The notes under the pieces are model-generated. The model made no database searches and was not told the DNA's origin. It saw nothing but the letters and a program-made list of their open reading frames with translations. Source: Hoplostethus atlanticus (lineage: Eukaryota; Chordata; Actinopteri; Trachichthyiformes; Trachichthyidae). From it: a DNA stretch of 64,000 nucleotides. Shown here piece by piece: positions 21,702-31,507 of the stretch (positions are counted from its first letter, which is position 1; each line of letters begins with the position of its first letter). The stretch covers positions 2,015,501 to 2,079,500 of the forward strand of contig JAXDDX010000012.1 in NCBI GenBank assembly GCA_034670405.1, read 5' to 3'. Made by a program: the position numbers and the translations under genes.

Positions 21702-21815
21702 TGTTATAAACTGAAGAATCAGAAAATAGTGTGCTGTAGCGCTTTCACTAGAGCTGAGTCTTTTGCTTTTGCTCACCCTTCTTCTCTTTAACTCTTCACA
21801 GCTAGAAAAGCAGTT
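21702..21815 (-). other. aoc1: Probable non-coding first exon (5'UTR) of aoc1; outer end approximate
   Basis: A minus-strand donor, TTTATAACAG|GTAGGTG, ends an exon at about 21701-21702. The first coding exon has an acceptor 11 nt before its ATG, so an upstream non-coding exon is required, and this is the nearest good donor. The upstream limit is inferred from the TATA-like box. Confidence 0.45.
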
Positions 21816-21841
21816 CTTCTCCCTCCCTTCTTTACCCAAAC

Positions 21842-21852
21842 TTATAATATAA
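21842..21852 (-). promoter_or_regulatory. aoc1: TATA-like box for aoc1
   Basis: On the minus strand the sequence reads TTATATTATAA, about 140 bp upstream of the presumed non-coding exon's donor. This would place transcription start near 21815. The placement is inferred from spacing only. Confidence 0.35.
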
Positions 21853-22130
21853 GTTGGGTACATTGGGCGGACTCACAGCCAACGTTTTCCTTTCTGCAGC
21901 TGTTTATCTTCCGACCCTGTTTATACTGCACACTTATCATGCCTATGCAAAGTTATGTTGCACTCTCCACCCTCCCATCATTTGACACATAAATCTCCAA
22001 ATGCAGAGTTTTGTCACATACTTTGGTATTCACACAATTTGATTTTATAACGTGCTTACAGAACAGCATGTATGCAATAATGTTGTGATACATGATGTAC
22101 TGTAAGACCAAACAGAATCCCTGTACCAGA

Positions 22131-22262
22131 ATGGCCCGGACAGCTCAGTCAGTAGAGCATGAGACTCTCAATCTCAGGGTTGTGGGTTCGATCCCCACAT
22201 AGTGTTAACTATCACACTTGTAAGTCGCTTTGGATAAAAGCGTCTGCTAAATGACTGTAATG
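22131..22262 (+). mobile_element. tRNA-derived SINE with teleost LINE-like tail
   Basis: The head GCCCGGACAGCTCAGTCAGT and the B box GGTTCGATCC are tRNA-like and resemble tRNA-Lys in outline. The anticodon loop CTCTCAA and the unpaired acceptor end show that it is not a functional tRNA. The 3' part GCTTTGGATAAAAGCGTCTG then CTAAATGACTG is the conserved tail shared by many teleost SINEs and their partner LINEs. Confidence 0.85.
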
Positions 22263-22916
22263 TAAACAGACCGAGCTACTGTACCTGTAGTATGCACTTC
22301 AGAACCGTGTGTTCTCTTGCTTCAAGCCCTTTGTGAAAAAAGCTGCTTTGTCCAGTACTCCTGCCTTAGCGATGGACAAAAAAAGTGTTGAAACAATGTG
22401 CTGCAGCTTTTATTTAACCTCCTACTTTGCAGAGGCGGAGGCTGATTGCCCAACAATTGGTTGTAAACATGAAGAAATAAGAGGTGCTCTTTATAGATAA
22501 TTAATCCAGCAGGATGGGCTTCAGTGTAAGCAATGCAAGCAATGTGGAAATGGGTCCCAAAGTTTAGTACTGTCATTGTTTAGTACTGTCATTTACAGAA
22601 TATCTTAATATTTATCTGGTCTTGGGACAGTGAATTAAACAGAATTGTGCATCAAGCTGGAAGCCTTTCAGTGAAAATATCATCATGGAGGATGTTGCCC
22701 AGTCCAGTTGCTTTGTCCCTTTTAATACAAATTATTACCTTGTGGTAAAGAGAATTTGCAATATATTGAATTGAATATATTGAATATCTTCACTTCAATA
22801 TCTTCAGTTTACTTTCTCTACTGTAACTGGGAGCTGGTATTGTCCCCTTGGTAGGCAATAATAATAATCCTGGAGCTACTGAAAAAACATGTTGCAAAGT
22901 GGTAAAAATGCATATG

Positions 22917-23073
22917 CAGTGCCTTGCAAATTTTATTTTCAGTTTGATAGAATAAAGTGCTTTGCATAGAACTTGACGAAAAATCCCTATTCCCAATAAA
23001 TGTGTTTTGAAATAACTTAAGCACAACAAAATGTGCAAAAGTCAAGGTGTTTCAATACTTTTGCAAGGCACCG
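22917..23073. mobile_element. Tc1/mariner-type miniature element
   Basis: The left end is CAGTGCCTTGCAAA. The right end read on the minus strand is CGGTGCCTTGCAAA, continuing to AGTATTGAAA. The right end is flanked by TA and the left by TG (probably a mutated TA). The interior is about 130 bp, with ATTTTGTTGTGCTTAAG-like text familiar from the ends of fish Tc1 elements. No transposase remains, so it is an internal-deletion derivative. Confidence 0.7.
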
Positions 23074-23467
23074 TATATGCCAATAGGAAAATGCATTTTT
23101 TCAATATCTGAAAGGTTGACTGGCGGTATGAGGCTTCTGCAGTACACCAACAATATGCATACAACTCCACATACATCTATCTGTGCTTCTCTGCATGTTT
23201 ACCGAGGCAGTGATAGCCAAGGTTTAAAAAGGTTTAAAAAGATTAAAAAATGGACTTGTGACCAGAAGCCAGTTCACCAGTTCAAATCCCTAGACTGGCT
23301 TGGAAATCCTGGGCAGTCAAAATGAATGGGTAAGGCAGGAAATACCATTGAGGTGCCCCTAGTCACTTCACCCCCAAATTGCTGTAGTGAAGCTGCTCAG
23401 TGGCTTGCAGTAGAACCAGGTGTGAATGTGTGTAATTGTATGACTGTTAAACAGTACTGTAATGGAA

Positions 23468-23818
23468 TGATGAAAGTTATGGGGTCTTTCTAGGACACTC
23501 ATGACACTAGACTGCTGATAATGCAAGTACAAACTCCATGTTACATAGACATGCCAGTATGTTAATATGATGAAGTCAGTATGATATATCCATGTATACA
23601 TGATCTGGTCTGATCGATGGTTAGTTAGACAATCATGTTGTCCTTTGTGTAACTCTCTGGTATAAAAGGACCTCACAAGAAAGTATTCATTGAGAGCATA
23701 AGTACACTGTCAGATGAATGCATGACCAGTGTCTCTCCAATTCTGCAGAATAAATGCCGGCTGACAGAATAACCAATGTGTCTGAGTTTCATTAGACTTG
23801 GCTCACTCTCAACTTACA
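23468..23818 (+). mobile_element. Probable solo LTR of an endogenous retro-element
   Basis: A TATAAAAGG box (23661-23669) and an AATAAA signal (about 23749) lie in the order expected of U3-R-U5. The unit can be read as starting TG at 23468 and ending TTACA at 23818, with GGAA directly outside both ends (23464-23467 and 23819-23822) as a 4-bp target duplication. An alternative start at 23458 gives the matching termini TGTAA and TTACA but no duplication. No viral coding sequence is present nearby, so only the LTR remains. Confidence 0.5.
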
Positions 23819-24045
23819 GGAATCCACGACAGAACGGTGCCTAATTATTTTTTTTTTGTCTTTCATGATAACGTTTTAGAAGAGACTAGACTTTCATTAA
23901 TATTTCACAACTTGCAATAAATTTCTTGCAGCAGAGATGAACTTTAACCTTTAATTTCATTAAACTGTGTTCATGTTACATAACCCTTGAGGTGTGGAAT
24001 GAAATATATCTGAATGTTGCTTCATGCTCCAGAACTTATTAAGGT

Positions 24046-24085
24046 TAAAGTGTTTAATCTGATTGAAGTCAGATTAAACACTTTA
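24046..24085. repeat. Perfect 17-bp inverted repeat (hairpin)
   Basis: The arms TAAAGTGTTTAATCTGA and TCAGATTAAACACTTTA pair perfectly around the 6-nt loop TTGAAG. Further short CTATAC/GTATAG inverted pieces follow up to about 24120. It could be a palindromic mini-element relic. Nothing shows that it is transcribed. Confidence 0.85.
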
Positions 24086-24680
24086 CTATACAATTTAGTA
24101 TAGTAATATAGTTTGTATAGTATTTATATATATATATATACCATTAGGCATCACTATCACTTTTCAGGTCATAGTTTCTGTATACAGCATGTGTGTCAGT
24201 ATCAACTGTGAAACTCTTTAGATAGTTTTTTTGTTCTATCATACTTGTGTTTTTAATCATTTTGCAGCAGGTTTGGCAGCCAGCATGAACAATATCTTTT
24301 CTGGGGAATCAATTTTTTTTTTTTTAACTTTTCATGCAGATATTCATGAAGACCCAATGGACATTTTCCCTGCTGTAATTCCCAGGTGGTGGGAGAAATG
24401 TACAGGCCTGGAATCCTGCTTGAAGCTGGTTAGCTTTTGCTTTACTGCATCAGGTGAATTTCTTGGTTGAGTTGGCTCTTCGCTTCAGGTCTCACCGTCT
24501 AGAGGGAAGTTGTGTCCATCTCTGTTGCCCTCCTTTCATTCACTTGGCATGCATTTCCATCGCCTTTACATAGGATTATTATTCTGATTATGTATGATAT
24601 ACAGTACACTTTTTCTCTATTGCTTTCTTTCTCCTAACCCTCTCACTCTCTCTCTATCCACTATAACTCTCCCTCGTTAC

Positions 24681-24830
24681 ATTACAGTCATTTAGCAGAT
24701 GCTTTTATCCAACGCGACTTACAAGAAGTGCATTCAACGGCGCTATGCAAGAGAACTACTAGTCACCAGAAATCGTAAGAGCATCTCCTCCCCAAACAAG
24801 CATCTAGGAGCAGAACCAGTGGTCCCCTCC
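24681..24830 (-). repeat. SINE/LINE 3'-tail repeat fragment, reverse orientation
   Basis: CAGTCATTTAGCAGATGCTT and TTATCCAACGCGACTTA form the reverse complement of the conserved tail also seen at 22220-22255. The following 90 bp (GTCACCAGAAATCGTAAGAG and onward) read as the body of an interspersed repeat. Confidence 0.7.
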
Positions 24831-25133
24831 TTCTCAATCTTTCCCGTACATTGTGACTAATATAACCAACAAAGTGATTCAGCTCTTTGCAATGCCTTCT
24901 TCCCTTGACTCCTAGCTCAAGCCAAGGTGTAATATGGTGACAGCTGTGTTTGAGCCTCCTTGCTCTGGGTTCAGGAGGTCAGGAGTGGGATATTGGTGAG
25001 TCTGAAAGACTTCGGTCCCCATTTCTATTGACCCGCTTCATTGAATAAACGCCCCCACCATCCTTCCCGAAACGCCTCTCTTTATAGGATTAGGGTCTGA
25101 CAAATGTCTCTTTATCCTGTGGGTGAGACCCCC

Positions 25134-25137
<4 letters not shown>

Positions 25138-25170
<33 letters not shown>
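25138..25170. repeat. (CA)n microsatellite
   Basis: About 16 CA units, followed by TCCATCACACACAC. Confidence 0.95.
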
Positions 25171-25172
<2 letters not shown>

Positions 25173-25499
25173 CATCACACACACTCTTTACCGCTCAGCC
25201 CTCCACCCCACTCAGAGGCCTCCTCACCTTCAGTCTTGTACTGTTTCATGGGGCGAGGTCATAGGATATGTCCGTCATAGGTCCGGTGGCCAATGCCTGC
25301 CCTCCCAGCTGTGACCTTGGCACTGGTATCCAATGGCAGTGGCCTCAGATGGTACTGTACTTCCCAGGACTCACCCCCTGAGTTTAAAAGCATACCTCAG
25401 GGGCACCCACCCCCCCATAAGGCAACATGTCACTTCACTGAGGACTATATCACAACCCGACGGACAGAACGAAAAAGAGAAATAGTCAAAGGAAAAGGA

Positions 25500-25598
25500 G
25501 AATAAAGCCGCAAATAACTTACTAATACGATTTGACATTTTCAGTAACAAGAGTTATTTCTCAAAGGCTGCAAAGATTTCCCCTAAAACACTTCAAAG
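25500..25598 (+). other. sspo: Probable non-coding first exon of sspo; 5' end approximate
   Basis: A strong donor (TTCAAAG|GTAAGT, GT at 25599-25600) has no coding frame before it. The next sspo exon starts at an acceptor (TTTTTTTCCCAG, exon from 26022) that precedes the ATG by 33 nt. A non-coding leader exon joined to 26022 is therefore the simplest model. No TATA box was identified. Confidence 0.4.
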
Positions 25599-26054
25599 GT
25601 AAGTGTACCTTTTCTTCATTGCAGTGCAACAAACAGAATATGTTGGTGCACACAATAAGGCTCAGTTTGGTAAATGCTTCTCACAGACACAGTACAGAAG
25701 AGTCACTGTGATCACATTACAACACATTACTAATCAATGTTGTAATTGGCCCTCTGATTATGCTGCAAAGTTCTCTGATTTAGTATTGTTAATCCTTATC
25801 AATAGTGAAGATTTTATACGAAACAGTAGTCAATTAAAGTTGCTTTTTACATTTTTCAAACCAGAATTAAAGCAAAATTCATGGTTTAATATTTGTTGGT
25901 ACACTTGCAGATGAGCTGTAATGGATTAGAAATTAATATAATTCACAAATGCACAAAGGATTATAACATCAAATCCTGTGTATTCATAAAAATAATGTTT
26001 AATTTTAACTTTTTTTCCCAGGAATTTGAATCAATCATTTTTAGAGAGAAGACC

Positions 26055-27526
26055 ATGGAGGCACTACTACTGTCTCTGTTTGGACTGCGGATGGTGATGG
26101 GAATGGGGTGTGTATGCCTTGGACTGGTCAAAGCAATACATAATGCCATGTTCTATAGACTATACAGGGGAGAGAGAGAGACAGGGAAGATGGGAAAGAG
26201 AGAGAAGGGAGATCAGATGAGAAGATTGTGAGTGCTCAAGGAAGCACTGGTACATATTAGTTAAAACCTGGTACCAGTGTGATATTTAAAGTGGTGTTTC
26301 AACTGCAAAGTGGAATTGAGTGTACATTTAAAGTACTGAAGTGGGGAAAATTATTCTTATTCTGGATTCCACCCTATATTCTATAAATTCTAGGAAAAAT
26401 GTAGTGTAATTTCTATGTAGTCTATTCTGTTACGGCAGGTCATCAATGTACAATAGTGGATTAATTGTGAAAAAGCCACAAAGAGCCAGTTCATAAAGTA
26501 TACTCTATTTACACCAACTTTACCATGTGAGTATCACAATAGTAAATGTCATATTTAAGGGATTACTATTACATGCTACATTACATTGTGAATAAAGATA
26601 ATTTCATCGATACTAATGTGTTTTGCAAAAAAAACCAAAACGATTTGCTATCTACTGTTGCTCTAACATACTGCTGCTAAATAATTTGCTCTTGTGTCAG
26701 TCGTCATCCTGGTATGTGTTGTGTCTTGAGGATCTGCAAGTACCTTGGTACACATGGACTTGAGGCAATACAGAGGAACTTAGGTTTTTAAGTTGTTGAA
26801 TCTTGCTCCAGACACTGGTGTGAGCACACGGGGGAGGAGAGAGTGGAGCGGGTCCTGTCCCCCCGTCTGCAGCTTGAAGTGAGCTGTTCTGAGGTGTACC
26901 AGTACAACACCCAGGACTGGAGGCTGGATGTGGACAGGATGCGCGCCAAGCATGGGGGGGACGATGGCATCGCACTCTATTACAAACAACAGGGTCCCAA
27001 GGCATCCTGCTTCTTGTACAAGTAAGTGAACAGTTGATCAATCTGTTTTAAAATGATCATTCAGAATAATATAACCCCAGTTGTTGTTGAGATTGATGGT
27101 TCTAGCTCCTAATGAACTCTGAAGGTATTTGCAGATGTTGGGATGCTGGGAGATGTAGTCATTCAAGCATGTCTTGGTTCTGCCCTGGGGTCTCCTCCCT
27201 GAACTGAACTGTACTGTACTGTACTATACTGGGGATAACATAGGGGTGATGCTGATGTATCTTTGGAGGGAGAATGGGGAGGTGATGGGACACCACCATT
27301 GTGGGTAAACAAGATAAACAAGATCAGTAGAATGTCTCCTCTTGAACTTGAGTAATAAATGTCATTTAAGGCTGACTTGGCTGGTGTGGTGATGATTTTT
27401 TTTGCTCAGTGTGGTTTTTCCATAATATGTCTGTCCATCTCAGACCGCCAGAGATTGAGAGCCAAAAGGTGAATAAGACAGTGAGGGGTTGCTGTGAAGG
27501 CTGGGGAGGACCTCGATGCTCACAGG
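26055..27526 (+). CDS. sspo: sspo exons 1-3: signal peptide and EMI-like segment
   Basis: Exons are 26055-26107, 26812-27021 and 27444-27526. Exon 1 encodes [18 protein letters not shown], a hydrophobic signal peptide; its donor is ATGGG|GTGTGT. Exon 2 opens with [20 protein letters not shown] and includes [19 protein letters not shown]. Exon 3 has [12 protein letters not shown]. The W-C-E start, the [10 protein letters not shown] segment and the CC-GWGG-C end correspond to the EMI-like N-terminal region of mammalian SCO-spondin. The rest of intron 3 (27527-28916) carries an L1 insertion. Confidence 0.9.
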
Positions 27527-30500
27527 GTAAGGAACCAACATGTCCCTGGTTCATCAGAACAATTTCACATGTGATACATCAGGATTTTAAACAAAGTACA
27601 CAGGTGCTGATGATTTCAGGAAAAACATACTTCTTATGGGTAAAAATTATGAATTTCAGAGAGAAGGGAGTGACAGCTGTATGTACACTTATCGAGGGAA
27701 AAACTTTTAAAACTTTTGAAAAACTCAAAAGAGAATTTAATTTAGAAAATAGGGACCTGTTCAGATATTTACAGCTTAGACATTTCTATGATACAGAAAT
27801 TAAAAAAGGAATTTCAGCAGAAGGTAATGAAGTGATTGAAGTGTTGACAGGTGCATATAAACAAACCCCCTCAAAGATTGTTTCTAAACTGTACAGTAGC
27901 TTACAAAAATGCAATGGAAGAAATTCATTATATGTAAAATCGAAATGGGAATTAGAACTGAACATCAAACTGTCGCAGAGTGATTGGCATTCCATGTGTA
28001 GAACACAACAAACTTCCACTAGCTCCAAAAGATGGAGGGAATTCGGTTGGAAGAACTTAATCCGCTTTTTTATTACACCCCATATAAAAAATAAACAATT
28101 GGGTAAACAGCAGCAATGCTGGAGACAGTGTGGGCAGATGAATGCCAATCACTCACATATTTTCTGGTCATGTATAAAAATACAAACATTCTGGGACAGG
28201 GTTATTCAGACTCTTGAAGAGATCTTATGCTGCAAGATTCCCAGGGACCCCCGGGTTGTGTACCTGGGGTTGATACCTGGTGACATTATTCAAAAAAAGG
28301 ACATCTACCTCTTCAAAATCCTGATACTTGCATGCAAGAAGGCTATCACAAGGAACTGGTTGAAATGTGACCCTCCAAGCCCAAGACAGTGGCTGGACAT
28401 TGTTGAGGAAATATACTCCATGGAAAAACTGACTCACTATCTAAGGACCAAAGCAGGGACCCATGAACAACGCTGGGGCAAATGGACTACATACAAGAAG
28501 CTGATCTGAAATAATGGATCAAATGTTGTATAGAGAGAGTGGTGTCTTCTCCCCCCCCCCCTTTTTTTTTTCTCTTTTTTTTTTTTCTCTTATATCATTT
28601 TATTTGTTTCTATTTCTGTCATAAATGCCACTTTGTCGTGGATGTTGTTCAGTGTAATAATAACTGAAAAATAAATAAATAAAAAGTTTAAAAAAAATAG
28701 AAAAAATTATGAATTTCACCAGCCATTCTGGATTCAATAAAACCAACTTGTTTGTTTATAAGATCTATTACATGACCATCATTTTCCCTTCGAGTCAATC
28801 TTTGTTGTTTTCTCTGCCTTTCTTTATCACTCTTTGTCGGTAACCTTTTTCTCATTTCCTCATTTCCTCTCCCTACCCCTTTTGCTCACCCCATCTCCCT
28901 GTCTTCTCCCTCCCAGGTGTGGGTGTGCGTGGCCAGTGTTTTTCTACGTGGAGCTGCGAGGAGTTCCCTGGAGTCCATAACTCCTCCCTGATGCCTATGG
29001 AGCAGTGCTGCAGCAGCCTTTGGGGTCTAAGCTGGAGGAACGCGTCCGACCAGACCTGCTTGTCCTGTACCTACACTCTCCTGCCTGGTCAGAAAACATG
29101 CACATGCACATCCGCGCACACATGCACGCACACACCACATTTTTGCTGGTTAAGTACATGTGGCACTGTGCTAATAATAATAATAATCATATAGGCACCA
29201 ATGGTACTGTATGGTGCTTTGGATGAAAACAAGGGTTCTATATTGGCATTTCAATTAACCAAAGAATGACATATTAGCATTGTTAGCATTCCAGTGTGCA
29301 ATATCTGTTTTTCCCCTCATATTAGAAATAAAATGATAAAAACAATATTCTGAAGTTAGTAATTGTTTCATTCCACAGCCATAAAAAGACTTCCAGAGAT
29401 TTTGCCAGAGCCGGTGGTCTGCATTGAGTGTTTGGCTTTTGCTGGACTTCACTTTGTTGTGGAACTTTCCACAGAAATGTATTAAATGATACAAAGGGAA
29501 GCATTTGCCAAGATTGAGAAGAAACAAACAGAACTGTTTACTTAGACTTGCTTTGACCCCATCTCTTCTCTACATATTTCTCTCTCTTTCTCTCAAAATC
29601 TTTCTAACTCTCTCTCTACTTCTCTCCCTCTCTCTAGACTTGCAGTTGTCCCTTTTCGTGCATTGGGGGGGGACGACATATTTCATATGGGGGCATCCAT
29701 TGAGAAATGAATGACACACATTACCCCCTCTTCTATTCCGTCTCCAGACTCCCAGTCATCTCCCCTGGTGCGTGGGGGTCTGCTGGGCAGTGTCAGGGAC
29801 ACCCAGGGTTCAGCCACCTGCATGACCTGGGGTGGGACCCACTACCGCACTTTTGACAGGAAGCACTTCCACTTCCAGGGCAGCTGCACCTACCTGCTGG
29901 CCTCATCTGCTGATGGGACCTGGGCAGTGTACATCAGCACGGTCTGTGACGGACGAGATTGCAGTAAGGTAACAAAATTGCATATTCCTGCATTGATAGT
30001 TTGGTCAAGTGTGCACTATATTGCTGTAACTTCTCTGGGGCTACGAAACATTGGGTAGCAATACCCTCCCTAACATCACTCTAGTGAAATACCAGACATT
30101 TTAATTTTTTTCAAATCCTAGAACTAAAATCCTAAGACTGCAAGCCGGATGTTCATTGTTTTAAACAGGAGAATGACAGTAATCTGCTGCGGTATAGTGC
30201 TACCTACTGCACCTGCAGACAGAACTTAACAAAATTGAATTTTTTCTCATGGCCTCACTAACTTTGAGGCACGCTCCCACTGAGTCCTGCTTAAGTGCTC
30301 TAATGTTTGGAGCCTTCCATGTGGACTTTTACCAAGTCTGCAAACCTGCAAACATTACAGAAGGAATTGACTATAATTCATAGCATCAGTGACTAAATGA
30401 GGACACTGGGGAAACGTCCAAAAAATAAAATACACCAATCATGGCAAATGTTGGCAAGACTGGTAAGGCTTGTTTAGCAGAAATGAAAATATCTGTTGAT

Positions 30501-31415
30501 AGTATGTGTATAGTATGTGTGTGCATGCATGTTCATGTGTAAACGGTCCTCCCCTTTCAGGCTCTGCGGATGATGCTGGGTCTAGACCTGGTTTCAGTTC
30601 ACCACAGGAACTTAACGCTGAACAACCTCTCTGTCCCACATGGAGAACCACTCTTCCAAAACGGTATCTTAATGTCAGCAAACATCTCACTTAGTTTCAT
30701 TTTGAGTGTGGTATTTTTCTTAACCTGGCAACATTGTCAAGTTTCCTGATATTATAGATATGGATCCCCCAGAGGGTCTTGTTAATTCAGGCTTGCATCC
30801 TTTTTGCTTGTTTGCAATAGAAAGGATGCATTTTACAGCACATCATGAACAGACAGCAGTTATATTGCACACTTGAAATTAAAAATCTCTTCATTAGTTC
30901 ATTTAGTGGTTCATAAGAAAGTGGTATTATTGGTATGTTAGTAGGTCCCAGAGTCTACAGGGTCTACATTCCTGAGGAAGCAAATGTCAAACAAATTCAT
31001 AACCTCTCCTAAAGTACAGTGTGTGTTTTTTTATGTAAACCTTAAATCCCCTTTTTGTTTATGTTGAATGCTTTTCTCATTCCTTTGCAATGTTGTGTCT
31101 TTGGTAGAACCACTATGAGTCACATTTCCATCACATTGTTAATTCACTCTAAAAAAAACATTCAAGTCCAGTTGACTTTTACCACAGATCTACTTAGGAC
31201 AGCTACAGCCGATCAGCTCTTACTGACTTATTGCTCACTCTATCTAGGAGTGAGTGTCCATTGGCTGGGAGACTTTGTGTTTGTGGAGAGCGGTCTGGGC
31301 GTGAGGGTCAAGTTTGACCTGAACAACACTGTCTACCTGACAGTGACCGCCGAACACCTGGCAGCCACCAGGGGGCTCTGTGGAGTCTACAACAATCATG
31401 CTGATGGTGAGGGAA

Positions 31416-31464
<49 letters not shown>

Positions 31465-31476
31465 TACACACACACA

Positions 31477-31507
<31 letters not shown>

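Larger units (their letters stand above)
21853..25499. other. Intergenic region between the divergent aoc1 and sspo genes
   Basis: No protein-coding exon was recognised. It holds the SINE, the Tc1-type mini-element, the probable solo LTR, the hairpin, the SINE-tail repeat and the (CA)n listed separately. Regulatory elements for both genes would be expected here but none can be named from sequence alone. Confidence 0.6.

Noticed and set aside
22131-22205. Possible tRNA gene (A and B boxes, tRNA-Lys-like head)
   Set aside because: The acceptor stem does not pair and the sequence runs into the conserved SINE tail, so it is a SINE head rather than a tRNA gene.
27409-28509. A single 366-residue gene
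   Set aside because: It is sspo exon 3 plus intron plus an L1 ORF2 fragment that happen to share an open frame; splice sites and the target duplication show the true structure.
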